64,000 nucleotides of DNA from Nissolia schottii (GCA_003254905.1 QANU01016257.1:472074-536073); one strand, 5' to 3'; shown: positions 11,430-24,175, numbered from the stretch's first letter. The notes: a model not told the origin generated them from the letters alone. Numbers and translations: made by a program.

Positions 11430-11639
11430 TTTTTTAAAAAAAATAAAATAAAATTCTGGGGCTGAAATCCATACATCTGTAAATAACTTGTATTGCCCAT
11501 ATTTTGGATAAATAAACCTACAAAAGCAATATAAAGGTAAAAAATCCGCCGTTACTTGATTTCTCAAATTTAGAGGGATAACAAATTGAAAGAATATATA
11601 CACCAATCGAACACATTTAAGAAAGGAAAATGGAAAAAA

Positions 11640-13625
11640 AATATTCTATTCAATTTTTTAAAAACATTTTTTTATATGAATCCATTATTATATCTTTAAA
11701 AAATTTACGAAGAAAAATGCAAATTATGAATTTTTGTGATAATGTAATTGTCACAATATGATATTATTATAGACTACTGAGTCTTATCCCTTTAATTTAC
11801 ATGATCAAAATATACATTACTATAATAATGAGTCTTATCCCTTTATTTTACATGATCAAAATATACATTACTATACACACACACACACGTATGTATGGGG
11901 TGATTTATGCGAGAACGTTAGAATGAATATTTGTATAATTAGAATTGACTATTAAAAAGAAAATATATCAGAATTAATTTCAATCTATTAATTCTTTCTT
12001 TCTCTTATATCAACTTAAGGATTATATTTTTCACTATTTTTATTTTTAAACATTGTCTGCCCAGTCACGTTTTTAATTTTTAAACTAACGGGTTGCAGGT
12101 ACTTCATGTTTGTCAAATTGAATTTTTTAAGAGTTGTTGATAACAAAAGGCAAAACAAGAAATGAAAATGTAAAATAAAGAAAAAAAAAGCGAGGATAAA
12201 AGTGACAAACTAAAAGAAATGGGAAGTGATGGTTGGAGATGAAGAGTATGTAGTTCTTTTTAGAAAGATTGAAAAAAAAAATTGAGTAAGGATAAAAATG
12301 AAGAAGAATTTGGACACAACATAAAAGCTTTTTTTGCAAAATCCCTTTTATCTTAATAATAGATATTAAATATTAATAAAGTATTAAATTAAATTAAAAT
12401 AAAGATAAAATTAAAAAATTAATCGATAAATTTAAAAGTAGGGATTTTGTATTGAAACGTGGGATTGTGTGACTGTGATGGGTTGGATATGTGGGTGGGT
12501 GGACGCAATTTATTTTTCTTGACTACTTATGTAGCAACATGACATAAAAAATTGTTATAGATTGTATATGAAATGATCAAATTAGTGATAAGAGAGAGAG
12601 AAACAGAAATGGTTTGTGAGAAGGATATTTTTGGAAGGATAAAATATGACCGAAAGTAGTTAAAACGCTCTGAAGACTTTAGAGATAAAAATGAGTAACA
12701 TTAAAAAAAATGTAGTATTACTGCAGAGTGTGGAAAGGAAATTGAAGTGTGCAATGCAAGTGGTTAATCACGTAACATTAATTGGAATATGGTTAAAACA
12801 ACGCAGAACGAGTAATCTAGAAAGTTCCATATATAGCCAAATTTAAGGCACTAGCTATTAAGTAATGGAAAATTAAAATGTGGTGGCAGCAATTATCTTT
12901 GATTGGCAATGACTTCAAATAATAGAAAACGATATAAGGAGGAAGAAATAAAGGAATAAGGAAGGTTTGTACCCACATAGTAACACTTATTAGGACAACA
13001 AAGCAAACCATATTGCTTAGAATAACACTATATTTTTCTTTAATTATTATAAGATAAGAAATTTGAGAGCAAAGTAGGGCTTTGTGAAAGAGACACTTGG
13101 AACAGAATGGTAGTTGATTTGGTACGCATTCAAACCGTTTTATCCAATATTGCAGCATTTTTTGAACACGATGGATGCTAATAGACATGCAAGGTGACGA
13201 TAGACACACACATGTCATTAAATTTAAGGTGAAGTCTTTTTAAGTTTGGATTAATGATGAGGAATATATGAATAACTTAATGAACACAGTGTCATTACTT
13301 TGAAGAGAGCAAATCAATTTTTCTTTTAATCAATATAATTATTGGTTGTGGACAGTCATATGATGGTGATAGGCACACACACATATATATTATACTTGCA
13401 AGCAACTATTCAAATAGATATTTTCTTTCATTTTTAAAATCCAAGCTATATAACTGAAAAACATATCCTGCAATTTTCCTCATGTAGTTGGTAAAATGAT
13501 TTTTCAGAACATAAAAAAAAGAGAGAGAGAAGTTATAAATCATTACATATCATATTGCGTGTAATTGCTCACGAATAAACTGAATCCTTTAAAACAGAAA
13601 AAATTGTCGCAAAATAAATCATTGC
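11640..13625. other. AT-rich intergenic stretch, no gene seen
   Basis: Open frames here are short and of low complexity. A near-exact direct duplication (AGTCTTATCCCTTTA-TTTACATGATC) occurs at about 11779-11816 and 11830-11866, next to a (CA)n run at 11876-11888. No RNA gene or domain was recognised. Confidence 0.6.
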
Positions 13626-13629
13626 CAAA

Positions 13630-13812
13630 ATTGCTGTAACATAAAATTTAGCAACAGTTATATCAGCGGTCACCCTAAACCACCGCAAAATGGTTTAAGA
13701 ATGGACGTATACACTGTAGTTTGCAAACCACCATGAAACCTGTTTGCAACAATCTTAAACCGACGCAATGCATACATAAAATTGCCACTAAATATCTTTT
13801 CTTTTTGTAGTG
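13630..13812. mobile_element. CACTA-like transposon end (fragment)
   Basis: The segment ends with CTTTTTGTAGTG at 13801-13812, the inverted form of the CACTACAAAAAG terminus typical of plant CACTA elements. Inside are repeated GGTTTA/CCGCAA-type subterminal motifs (for example ACCGCAAAATGGTTTA near 13682 and AAACCGACGCAAT near 13757). No partner end or transposase is visible. Confidence 0.45.
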
Positions 13813-14060
13813 AGTGTTCTAAGTGCGATTTGAAAATTGGAGCGTGCGTAACCCAACCCAACCAAGTTTAGGAAGGTACACTTTGAGACAGATTTTAAGA
13901 CATACTTCAAGTTGATCAATCTCGGCTTGAAGTGAAATAATTATTTTTAACCTATATTTTTTTAGGCACCTAGTAATAAATTGTAACATTCTAGACTTTA
14001 ACTAATATATTTTACTAAACTTAATGTAACGTGATTTTTAGGGTTCTTGATTTGTAACTT

Positions 14061-14190
14061 TTGATGTTTTTCTTTACTTGTAACGTTGTTGATGCATTGG
14101 CTAAATCAACTAATGCAAATAGTTCTAATGTATGGATTACTAGTGCCCCTCCTAAACACTTATATAGTTCTAATTTCAGATCTGAAAATC
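14061..14190 (+). pseudogene. Possible RNase H-domain tail fragment (retroelement remnant)
   Basis: The + frame reads VVDALAKSTNANSSNVW followed by ITSAPPKHLY. VxDALAK matches the end of the RNase H domain that terminates many plant LINE polyproteins. The match is short and nothing recognisable precedes it, so the call is tentative. It abuts the truncated LTR that starts near 14200. Confidence 0.25.
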
Positions 14191-14199
14191 TAAAAATGG

Positions 14200-15280
14200 T
14201 GGGGCGCATCAGGATTCGATTCAACCCGCTCAGCGGCTCTGACAGATAATGTCAGAGCAGAGCCACCATACAGAGAAAACCTCGCGATGAAGAAAGTTGT
14301 GCCGCTCAGCGGTGCCCTGAGGCCGCTGAGCGGACCTGTGAATTTTGACCTATAAATAAGAGGCCGAGGCTCACACTTAGGGGGCATCAATTAGAATTCA
14401 GAATTCATTCCTTTTCATTTCTGCTTGTACTCCAAATCTTAGGTTAGTTTAGCAACAAAGAGGAGGCCAGTGAAGGAGCCAAGAGTGATCAAGGAAGCAC
14501 GGCGGTCGTTGTCATGACAGCGTGAGAACGTGTCATGGTAAGCGCCCATCACCTTGCTTCTGAGATTCTCTCTTGTAAGATGGATTTCTAATCCGCTTGT
14601 TGTTGGGATTTTGATAACTATTGTAGCATGATTGTATCCATGAACTTTTGCATTAATGGATTTATCACTTTCTATGATTTGCATGAATCGATTTTACGCC
14701 TAATGCTTGTTTTAGATTAGCTACCTAAAACCTGATTTCAAACTGCATGGTTGCGCATGAGAACAGCATCATAAAGTTAGAACTATATCAATTCATCTGA
14801 TAAACCTAATTGCTAGAGAAAGAGTTAGGGTTATTAGTCTTTTTAACACCTGAAATAACGTTGGCTTATTTTGTTAAGTTTGTGCAAGAAATTGACAGCA
14901 TAATAAGGGAAACCTAATGACCTTTTGATGCTCGAGAGAGATGAACAAGTTAAGAACTGGTGGCGAGGGATCAAAGAAATGATAATTCTAATGTATTGAG
15001 TAAATGAATGCATGAAACTATAATAGGATTCAATTCCCAACAAGCTTCCTGATCTACCTCTGATTTGTTGTCTATTTATCTTTTATGTCATTTATTTACC
15101 TAAGTATCAATCAACCAATTCTTCATTTTATTGTTTAATTAACAAGCTCAAGAACGATATTTGTGCAACTCTCTGTGGATACGACTATACCCGACTATAC
15201 TGCAATTGGATTCCTTGAGAATCTGAAAGCTGTAAAGAAGGATATATAAAAATGATGAGAGTGTAAAAAAGCTTTCAACA
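14200..15280 (+). mobile_element. 5'-truncated LTR, same family as 534-1963, opposite orientation
   Basis: From about 14390 to 15280 it matches the reverse complement of 534-1400, including the block AGGAGGCCAGTGAAGGAGCC, the TATACCCGACTATACTGCAA stretch and the exact LTR end GCTTTCAACA at 15271-15280. The TATA box TATAAATAAG is near 14352. U3 keeps three CCGCTCAGCGG-type 11-mers (14226-14236, 14302-14312, 14323-14333), but the LTR start TGATAAGTGCC is missing, so the 5' side is truncated or diverged. It joins LINE sequence directly at 15281. Confidence 0.85.
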
Positions 15281-18200
15281 ATAGGAAGCATGGACGAGAT
15301 GAAGAATTGGACTCAAAGCATGGTAGCTAGTTATAGATCTCCCCCTTGGTAGGAGACAATTCACTTGGGCCAGAGGATCATCAAGAAGTAAATTGGATAG
15401 AATGATGGTTGAACCGGAGTGAAACATAACTATTCCCAATCTTAAATTGAGTACCCTCTCCAACTCAGTGTCAAACCACACACCCCTCCTTCTTGAAGTG
15501 GAAAAATTTGCCAGTAAGCCGAAACCCTTTAGAATCTTGGACACGTGGTTCTCTCATCCAAGATTCACCAAGATGGTCAAGGAGGAATGGTGTAAAAGTG
15601 GGGACGTTCCAATCGTGGAAAAGCTAAAATTGACCAAAAAAACCCTTGAAGAAGTGGAACAAGGAATTTTTTGGGAACTTCAACAATGCCATCAACAAAT
15701 TGGAGAAAGAACAAATGGTGACCCAAAACAGATTGGATATTCAAGCATACAACGAGGCTGACCAAGCAAGATTACTTGTAATCAATGCTCACTTGAAGAT
15801 TTGGTATGAGAGAAAGGATAGCTATTAGAGGCAACTATTCAGAGAAAAACACATTAAATTAGGAGACTGGAACACTAAATACTTCCATGCAGTGGCAGTG
15901 GGTCGATGTAGGAAAAAGCAAATCTCCCATCTCAAGGTGGGGCACCAACTCCTAAAGCACCTAAGAAACATAAAAAAAAAAATGAAATCTTGCGTTTCTA
16001 CAAGAACCTCTACAAGCAACCTCCACTACTTGTCATACTCATGCCTCAGAATAGCCTACCTACCATCACCCTCAACAAGCAGTGGACCTTGAAAGAATGT
16101 TGTCTCTAGATGAGATTAAGGAAACGATGCTTTCATGTGACTCTTCTAAGTCCCCAGGCTACGACGGATTCAACATGAACTTCATCAAACAATTCTGGAA
16201 AGACCTTGAGGAAAGTATAGAAGGTCTTATAACTAACTTCTTCACATCGGGAAACTTTCCTAAGGAAATCAACACAACATGGGTCACCTTGATACCGAAA
16301 GTTGATGCAGCAATGGAGATCAAGAACTACCTCCCTATCAGCATGGTAAGGTGCATATACAAAATCATTGCTAAGCTGCTATCAGATAGACTGTGGAAGG
16401 TCATGCCAAGTCTGATTGGTGAAACACAATCATCCTTTATTTAAGACAGGAACATCCTGGATGGGGCATTAATAGCAAATGAGGCAATTTGGTGGCTTTG
16501 GAAAGCCAAGAAGAAAGCAGTCCTACTCAAGTTGGACTTTGAGAAGGCTTTTGATATGGTGTAATAGAGTTTCCTGGATGATATAATGGATATGATGGGT
16601 TTTGGCTCTCACTGGAGGCAAATGATCATGCATTGTATTACGATGGCTACCTCATCTCTATTGATGAACAGTTCTCCCTCTGCAACCTTCAACCTCCAAC
16701 GAGGGCTGAGACAAGGAGACCGTCTATCTCCTTTCCTCTTCCTTTTGGTGGCAGAGTCATTTAATAGGTTGGTGAAGATTGTGAATGGTTGTGGTAAAAT
16801 AGAAGACATCATGATTGGCAAAAACAAGATTGATCTCACTCATCTACAGTTTGCCGATAACACACTGATATTTGCCCCGCCTAGCTTAGCATGCCTGAGG
16901 AATTATAAGCATCTGCTGGCTTGCCTCTCGATCATGTCTGGGCCATATATAAACTTTACCAAATTTCCTATCATAGCAATTGGCTGCGACGACGGCTGGA
17001 TGGCAGAAGCAATGGCTATCCTTCATTGTTCAGTTGCCCATCTACCTATCACATACCTAGGAATTCCCTTGGAGAAAACCTAAGGAAAACATCGACTTTG
17101 AAGCCAGTGATAGACAAGGTGGAAAGAAGACTATCCCTATGGAAAGCTAAGCTACTATCAAGAGTGGGTTGGCTGACTTTCATCAAGGCAATTCTGAATA
17201 GTATCCCCTTGTACTACCTAAGAATCTTCAAAATCCCTAAGTTTGTGGTAGCAAAAATCATTGGTGTTCAGAGAAGGTTCTTCTGGTTCTCTAGCTCATC
17301 AAGGAAAGGAATCCCATTAATATCATGGGAGATCATTCAAAGGCCCAAATGCATGGGGGGCCTTGGTATAGGAGATATCACCGTCCAAAATGCAACCCTT
17401 CTATTCAAATGGTGGTGGCGCTTCTCGGATGGATCGACCTCACTTTTGGAAGAAGATTGTTAGCTCTAATCATGGTGTATTACCATCTGAACCCCATAGA
17501 ACTCTACAATCTAGGGGACCCCCTAGCCTTTGGAGACAACTATCGAACCTGGGTGGCTTGGGAGTTGAAATCAGTAGCATAGCACACTTCGGCTTAAGGA
17601 AGAAGGTCAGAGACGGCTCTCTAACCCTTTTCTGGGAAGACACATGGGTGGGTGATCAGCCATTAAAGGATCGTTTTCCAAGACTATACTCGGTGTCTAC
17701 TCAACGACATAACAAAATTTCAGAGATGGGAGATTGGGTCCAAGGCAGATAGAACTAGAGGCTGGCATGGAGAAGGTATTTGTTTGCATGGGAAGAGTGA
17801 CTTTTAGTCGACCTGCTTCTAGCTATCAACCAACATATACTCAAAGAGGAAGTGAGTGATGAGCGAGTGCGGTTCTATAATTCATCAGGCATTTTTTCTG
17901 TTTCATCTTTCTCCTTGCAGGTTTTCAAGGCTTTGGTTGGTGACTCTATGGAATGGACAACGAGATGTAAGGCCTGGAAGGGCCTTGCCCCTCCAAAGGT
18001 GGAGTTGCTGATGTGGTTCGTACTCCGAAATTGCCTCAACACAAAGTCCCGCCTTCGAAGGCTCAACTGTCTACCGAGCAATGACATTTCTTGCACCTTC
18101 TGTGCATAGGAAGAGTAATCATTGGAACACCTTTTCTTCTGTTGCCCAGTATCTGCTGCGCTATGGTCCTCTTGCGCTAATTGGTGGAACATATCCTGGT

Positions 18201-18922
18201 GTTTTCCAAAGGACTCGTGCAAATTCTGACGCTTGGCTTGGTGTACCATTCAAGAAATTTGACACGAAACTTTGACTATCTCTTTTATATGTGGTTGTGT
18301 GGACTATTTGGTGGGTAAGGAATAAAATGATCTTTAATGACTACAATCCCAACTGGGAAGCTGGAATTATCTCAATCCTTCATAGACTTGGGTTTCGAAC
18401 CAAGGCATGGAGCGACAAAATCCCCTATGACCCAGAGTTTTTCCTCTCAAACTTACCACAAGTGAGGGCATGGACTGAAATAAAATAATCTGCTGCCGTA
18501 CCAGGATCAACAGAGTTAACTTGGTCTTTTCTGTGGGAGACACTGTCGCAGACTCAGGTTCCCTCATTAGACTAGAAAATGGTAGGTTTTGCTCCAGAAA
18601 ACCCATAGATTCTGGACTACAAATCCTTGGTGCTTGGCAGTTTCTCACCGCTGTCTTCTGTTTGCTGTTATTCTCTATTTCTGCTTTGCTGTAATTTCTG
18701 TTTTCTGCAGTTTTCTGTTTTGCTGCTACTCCGGTATGTTTCCTGCAGCATTTTTTCTGCAGTCTTTGGTTTGCTCCCAGCAGCTTGTTATTAACTTTGC
18801 TTGCTGCTGGTCTGCATCTTTTTTTCCATTTGATCATTGGTGTATCAATCAGCTACATGGTTCCTTTAATTTGCTCCTCATCCATTGGATGATTTGAGCT
18901 AGTATTAATGCATCAAAAAAAA
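15281..18922 (+). mobile_element. Decayed non-LTR retrotransposon (plant L1/LINE), 5' truncated
   Basis: In order on +: endonuclease remnant (GRRQFTWARGSSRSKLDR frame, about 15330-15410, with one extra C and a Trp-to-TGA change near 15420); reverse transcriptase (SKSPGYDGFNMNFIKQFW, 16150-16200; GLRQGDRLSPFLF near 16706; FADNTLIFA near 16852, where FADD is normal); and a zinc-finger RT C-terminal domain (WKGLAPPKVELLMWFVLRN, about 17975-18030; WWVRNKMIFND near 18310). It ends with a short A run at 18915-18922. Multiple stops and shifts break the frame (for example 16442-16444 and 16562-16564). No target duplication was found; the 5' end begins exactly at the LTR end. It cannot be active. Confidence 0.9.
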
Positions 18923-18929
18923 GGTTATT

Positions 18930-19610
18930 GACATCTCTAAAGAGTAATTGAGAAGATGGGATAGCTAGTGCATAAAAAGGAAAGACAAAGGAGTTGGTGG
19001 TTTGAGTTGAAAGGCAGCGCTCGCACCCATCAAGGAAGCAAGTAAGAATGACAAGTGAAAAACGAAAGCACCATCCATTTGCGAGACACGTTTCTCAAGC
19101 TTTCATATCACATATGTATTCATTGTTTTCAATCTTAATTATTTTCCATCCAATGGTCATAACTCAGTACCGTCATCATCAACTTATATAGTTCTAATAA
19201 AATTCAGAATTTCTATCAAAAAATATCTCTTGAATCTTGTTATACTTACTATATTTATAATTTTATTATATATAATGTCCATATCTTCAAAAGAAATTTC
19301 AAAGTCTAGTTGATCTAATTTTTTTGGTTAAGTGTAATACCCGGGCTTAAAGAATTAGCCAGATAAAAAAAAAGCCGTGGTTTAACCTATTCATGTTGTA
19401 CACTCCTAATAGAAAACATTAGAACCTAATTTATTTATTTATTTTGTCATTATTGTATATATTCAATTACTGATAATAGTTTGAAAAAGAAAAACTCAAG
19501 CGCCAAAATAGCATATGGATGCATTTATTAATACATTAAGGACTCGTGTGACAGATTTAATAAGATAAAGTCTGATAGAATTAAATTTGATAATATAATG
19601 TTTAATTGTA
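18930..19610. other. Intergenic stretch, no gene seen
   Basis: AT-rich single-copy-looking DNA between the LINE end and the SINE insertion. No domain or RNA gene was recognised. Confidence 0.5.
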
Positions 19611-19635
19611 TAATGTCAGATAACTTTTAATACTA

Positions 19636-19816
19636 CCAACGGGATTGGTCCAAGTGGTAAGCGGCTTGGTATCGCTTAAGCAAGGTCCCGAGTTTGAGAC
19701 CTTGTGTACACAATTATCCCCACTAGGAGACTCATCCGCCATAGCCAGGTGCGCGACCCGGGTCGACCCGGATTAATCAAGGCTAGCCTTGGATACCGGA
19801 CAGGCAACCTAAAAAA
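19636..19816 (+). mobile_element. tRNA-derived SINE with 18-bp target duplication
   Basis: The body begins CCAACGGGATTGG and carries a Pol III A-box-like TGGTCCAAGTGGTAAGCGG near 19645-19663 and a B-box-like GGTCCCGAGTTTGAGACC near 19685-19702. It ends in a run of seven A. It is flanked by agataacttttaatacta at 19618-19635 and again at 19817-19834, an exact 18-bp duplication typical of L1-driven insertion. A shorter relative is at about 44940-45025. Confidence 0.92.
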
Positions 19817-19834
19817 AGATAACTTTTAATACTA

Positions 19835-20700
19835 TGCAGTATTTGGTATGTCAACATATAAAATGTTGCATTACACAAGATAATATTATCATTTAATTAT
19901 AAAAAAATAATTCTAACAAAAATAGAAATTTAATAAAAATATATATAATAAAAAATATTTTTTTACTACTTAAATTAATAGATAAATATTAATATTCATA
20001 TAATTTAAATTTTTTAATTATAATTATTTTAAACATTTCTTATTTTGGTTTTATAAAATTATATATAGTTTTACTAAATTATATTGATTATTTATCATAC
20101 TTTTAATAAGTATTTATTATTATAATAAAATAAATAAAATAAAAATACACAATAATCTTTGTATTATATATTTTGATATTTCTACCTTTTATAATTAGTA
20201 TAACAAGAGATCATAATGAAAATATTTTTATAAATTATTTAATTATTAATTTAGAAAACTAATTTTTTATTCTAGTTATTTTTAAATTTATATTATATAA
20301 AATATAATTTTATATCATAAATTATTTATCATATACATTCTAAACAATTTTTTTAATTATTTATTATTATAAATATTATTATTTTTTAATTATCTATTAT
20401 TATTTTAATTATTTATTAAAATTATTATATATTATATTAACTATTAATAATTTTAATTACTATTATTTTATTATTTATTATTATTTTCATAAATATAAAA
20501 TTATAATAGAAAAAAAAAAACTTATGCATCAAAGTCTAATCAAATATAATCCTACTTCTCTAAGCTTGATAGAGTTATACATATAAGAGTTTATTGACAT
20601 ATAAGATAATACAATACACAGGTGACACCAAACAATGGATATTGTCATACTTTGTTGATTAACTTATCCAATCTAACTTTATACATGATAACAAACATGC
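19835..20700. repeat. AT-rich block, probably an old transposon interrupted by the SINE
   Basis: About 90 percent A+T. The start (TAATAAGATAAAGTCTGATAG near 19559) and the end resemble the block at about 60420-61260 (GAATAAGATTTGATA near 60452), which suggests one dispersed AT-rich family. No coding potential was seen. Confidence 0.4.
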
Positions 20701-21830
20701 CTTAATAGTTATAATAGGAAGGAGGGTTTTCCACTTTTTTTTCCCTAAAGAAAAAGGGATTATTTTTTTTAATATGCTTTGTAAAACCAAGAGATGCCTT
20801 CTGGATTACGCTGATAGGGGAGCAAATCTTTTGTTCAGTAAACCGTGATTGGTGCCTAATTGATGAAGTAAAATTATGTATTATTGTAGCACAACAAGCC
20901 ATATCCACCTTTATTATTCTTTTTAAGAAAAAGAGAGATACTATGGGATACCCATATCCCATTTGAGCCATTCCAGGTGAAGCTGACGATTCCGCCCACA
21001 TCTGATATCTCTCTACCTTCACGTAAATCACTCACGCTCTACAAAAGGTTAGGTCTGAGTGGCAATGCCACTTTTATAGTATGTTTGGATTAGTTTGAAC
21101 ATTAAAAGTTAAAACTGAAATTTTGGAGTACATAAAAAATTGTTTAAGGATCAATATATGAAATTTACATTTTAATCTGAGTGAGTCGGGTATATTCGGA
21201 GGTTAGGCTTTTCTAACATCGGCATTTCTTATTCGCAAAATTCGAATATAAGAATTTATTTAAAAAGAACAGACATCAAATTATTTGAACTATCTGTGTG
21301 GGTACTGGGTACCAAGAAGTGAAGTTAGTGGGAGTAGAAGTTTCTATTAGATGGCTTGGTTTGAGGCGTTGTTCCTTTTTTTAAAGTTGTCCGGCATAAA
21401 AGTTGTCAATTATTATTTGATAAAAAAAATAACCCGCAATAAATATATTTTAAAGGTGTTCTCAGTACATAAAAGAGAAATGCTTTTGTGTAATAAAAAA
21501 TACAACTATATTTAAACACATTAAATATAAATTTTTTCTTTTATCTTTTTTTTCTCTCCATGTTCTTTTTCTCTTATTCTTCTTTTTTTTTTTTTCATTT
21601 TTTCTATGCTCTTCCTTCATTTTTTTTTCAAATTTTTTTTACTTGTAATCTCCATTTATTTTTCATTGTGCACATTTTTTTCTTTTCCGTTACTCTTTTT
21701 CATTTTTCTTTTTTGTTTCTCGCTTTTTTCTTCTTTTTGCTAATTTTTTTGTTCGTATTCATTTTTTTTAAGATGTTATGGAGAACACAAACATAGACAT
21801 TCTTCTCTTATCTAAGTTGTTCACTACGTT
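20701..21830. other. Intergenic, with T-rich tract; no gene seen
   Basis: 21540-21780 is a long T/C-rich tract whose open frame (F/S-rich) is low complexity. The rest is unremarkable. No RNA gene was recognised. Confidence 0.5.
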
Positions 21831-21839
21831 TTGTAATTT

Positions 21840-22320
21840 TTTGGAGTGATGTAATGTTTGTTTTTGCGTGATGTAATATTTATTTCAATATGTTGTAATG
21901 TTTGTTTACACGTGTTGTAATATTTATTTAAATTTTCATTTTTTTATGTTGTAATGTTTATTTATGTATAGTGTAATGTTTATTTATGCGTGTTGTAATG
22001 TTTATTTATAAGTTTTGTAACGTTTATTTTTTTAGTATTATAATATTTGTTTATTTATGGTATAATGTTTGTTTATGAGAAAGTGGGTGAGGAGTAATAG
22101 AGAGAGTGCCAATTTCTTGTGTTCAATAATGTTTATTCATTTCTTTTGTAATGTTTGTTTACGTGAGACTGTATATACACGCATTTTAGAGTGAGTGGAA
22201 AAGTAGAAGAGATAGTGCAGCGTTACTTTTCTCAAGTTATTTTACTTCTGTATGTGAAAATACTTGTTCATGGATTTTATAATGTTTGTTCATTTTTTTA
22301 GAAACATTTGTTCACTTGTC
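21840..22320. repeat. Degenerate tandem array of TGTAATGTTTRTTTA units
   Basis: The phrase TGTAATGTTTATTTATG and variants (TTGTAATGTTTGTTTACG) recur about ten times at 25-35 base spacing. The region 36000-36400 holds the same phrase in the opposite orientation (CACAAACATTAC). This looks like a subterminal repeat array of a transposon family. Confidence 0.6.
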
Positions 22321-22329
22321 AGGCTCAAT

Positions 22330-24175
22330 ATATGTGCGCCATACGTATATGTCCGCTGACTATATAGTGGACATGATTCCATAGTACACCTAACACCACT
22401 CTACGTAAAATTATTATATAAATATGAACATCAAATAAAGTAATAATGATAATCAAAATTAAGATTATATTAATATTTTAAATTTTAAAAATCACAAATC
22501 AATTCTAAAAATTTTAAACTAACTTATAATATTTTTTAAGAGTAAAAACACCCTCTCAAAAAACTTTATCACACCGTACCTATGTCATGATTTGTTTTTT
22601 CTGTTGTTAACTATTGATATATGGCAAACTTTGGCCCACCAGATTTGGTTCAAGAAACTAAATGGCCTATTTAAAATAACAGTCTCTTTTAGTGCACACT
22701 GTTCCATCCATTTCAAAGGCTCTAACACCATTGGTTAGGGAATTGTAACTCCTTCCATTTCACGTAACCATTACCACTTCAAGTAACCATGGGTTCCAAT
22801 ATCATCCTCCAGCCTTTAGTATCTAAATTTCCAAACAGTTAAGAAATTAAATTCTCCTGTGCAAATCTGTTCCGGCTTTATGATCCCATATTTTTACAAG
22901 GGTATCAATCTCTCTTTATATTTTAAGAGTCATGATTTACTTTTAAGTTTTAAATAATACGTATTTAGAGTTAACAAAATATGTGACTGATTTTTAGCTA
23001 TAGATAATCATAAGGTACAATACCCTTAAATTTGATGGGGTACTAGAGTAATGTTTTATAATTTCAAACAAAAATATTACGTGTATAACATAAATATGAA
23101 CAACAATAGTCAACTCTCTCACAAAAGTATGAAATTCACTATAGAAAAAAAATGTGAACACAATGAAAACTAAGTTTTATGAGAAAGTTAAATCTTATTA
23201 TTCGTATTTATGTTATACAGATAACATTCCTCTCTTTCAAATGGGATACATCACAGATAGGAAAGGCTATATATTTACATCTACTCCATTAAATTACCTG
23301 TCAGGGCTTAGGTAACCACATTAATTTTGAATTTTATGTCGTTGACCGAAAATTACATAAACAGTTTTTGCCATAACAATATACTATCTTGGTAACTTAA
23401 TACGAAGCTCTTCATTCATTCAAGTCTTTCTTCATCTTCTATGCGCATCCATAGCCTACAAGATATTCGTAGCTTGAGGGTGCTGTTTCTTTTACGAACT
23501 TTTTCATTTACCTTTTCTAAAATGGAAAACTCCTCCCAAAACCCATCCCCACCCAATGTGACCAAAACCACCCCCCACACAAACTGAAGTGGTAACTGTG
23601 TTGGGTGCCAAAGCACGAACTTTTTATCCTTTTGGTTTTCGGCTACGTAACTTGCTTAGTGGATGGATTCCTCCACCATCTTTTAATGGTAGTGCTCAAT
23701 ACTGAAGAATTCTTGAAGTAGGGCTAATGAATGAAAAAAGTGCACGCTCACCACGATGACCGGTATGGACCTGAGTTCAGAGGGTCAAAGAAAAGGAATC
23801 GCTAGCACTAGACCACTTGCCCACTTAGAAAGAACCCCTTTACCCCCTTATGGAAATATTATTAGGGGTTGATAAACTATGCAATTTTAACTCGAATAAT
23901 TTATTTGTTAAATTTTTGTTTGGCTAATTTAGTTTCGATTATTTTTTATATCGGTCAATTTAATTCTTGTTATTTTTAAATCAATCAATTTCGTTTCTTT
24001 TAAATTTGAGGATAATTTAATCTTAGTAATTTGAGAAAATTGAGATTAATGAAATTAACCAATTTAAATAATAACAAAGACTAAATTGATAAAAAAATTT
24101 AAGAGAGTTGAAATTATCCAAATTGAAAAACTTAATTGATTTTTTTTTTCTTTATCGTACCCATTTATTTAAAGC
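22330..24175. other. Intergenic; no gene seen apart from a possible SINE remnant
   Basis: Short open frames only. At about 23720-23835 on minus a tRNA-like A-box phrase (AAGTGGTCTAGTGCTAGCG) and a poor B-box-like TGAACTCAGGTCC suggest an old SINE. 23870-24140 is a TTTAAT/AATTTAAT-rich repeat. Confidence 0.45.

Larger units (their letters stand above)
477..11470. mobile_element. MULE 1: Mutator-like element with PMD gene and MURA-type transposase, decayed
   Basis: Two convergent genes, a plant mobile domain gene (+) and a MURA-like transposase (-), lie between CT-rich leader regions with TATA boxes (near 2074 on +, near 11293 on -). The 14-mer GGCGATTTCAGCCC occurs at 481-494 and again at 11416-11429, and is inverted at 11393-11406, so both flanks share subterminal sequence. 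Convergent gene order recalls maize MuDR. Long terminal inverted repeats and a 9-bp target duplication were not found: the left tip is probably beyond the window, past the LTR at 1-476, and the right tip is uncertain (11430-11650). Both genes carry stops or frameshifts, so the element is no longer autonomous. Boundaries are approximate. Confidence 0.75.
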
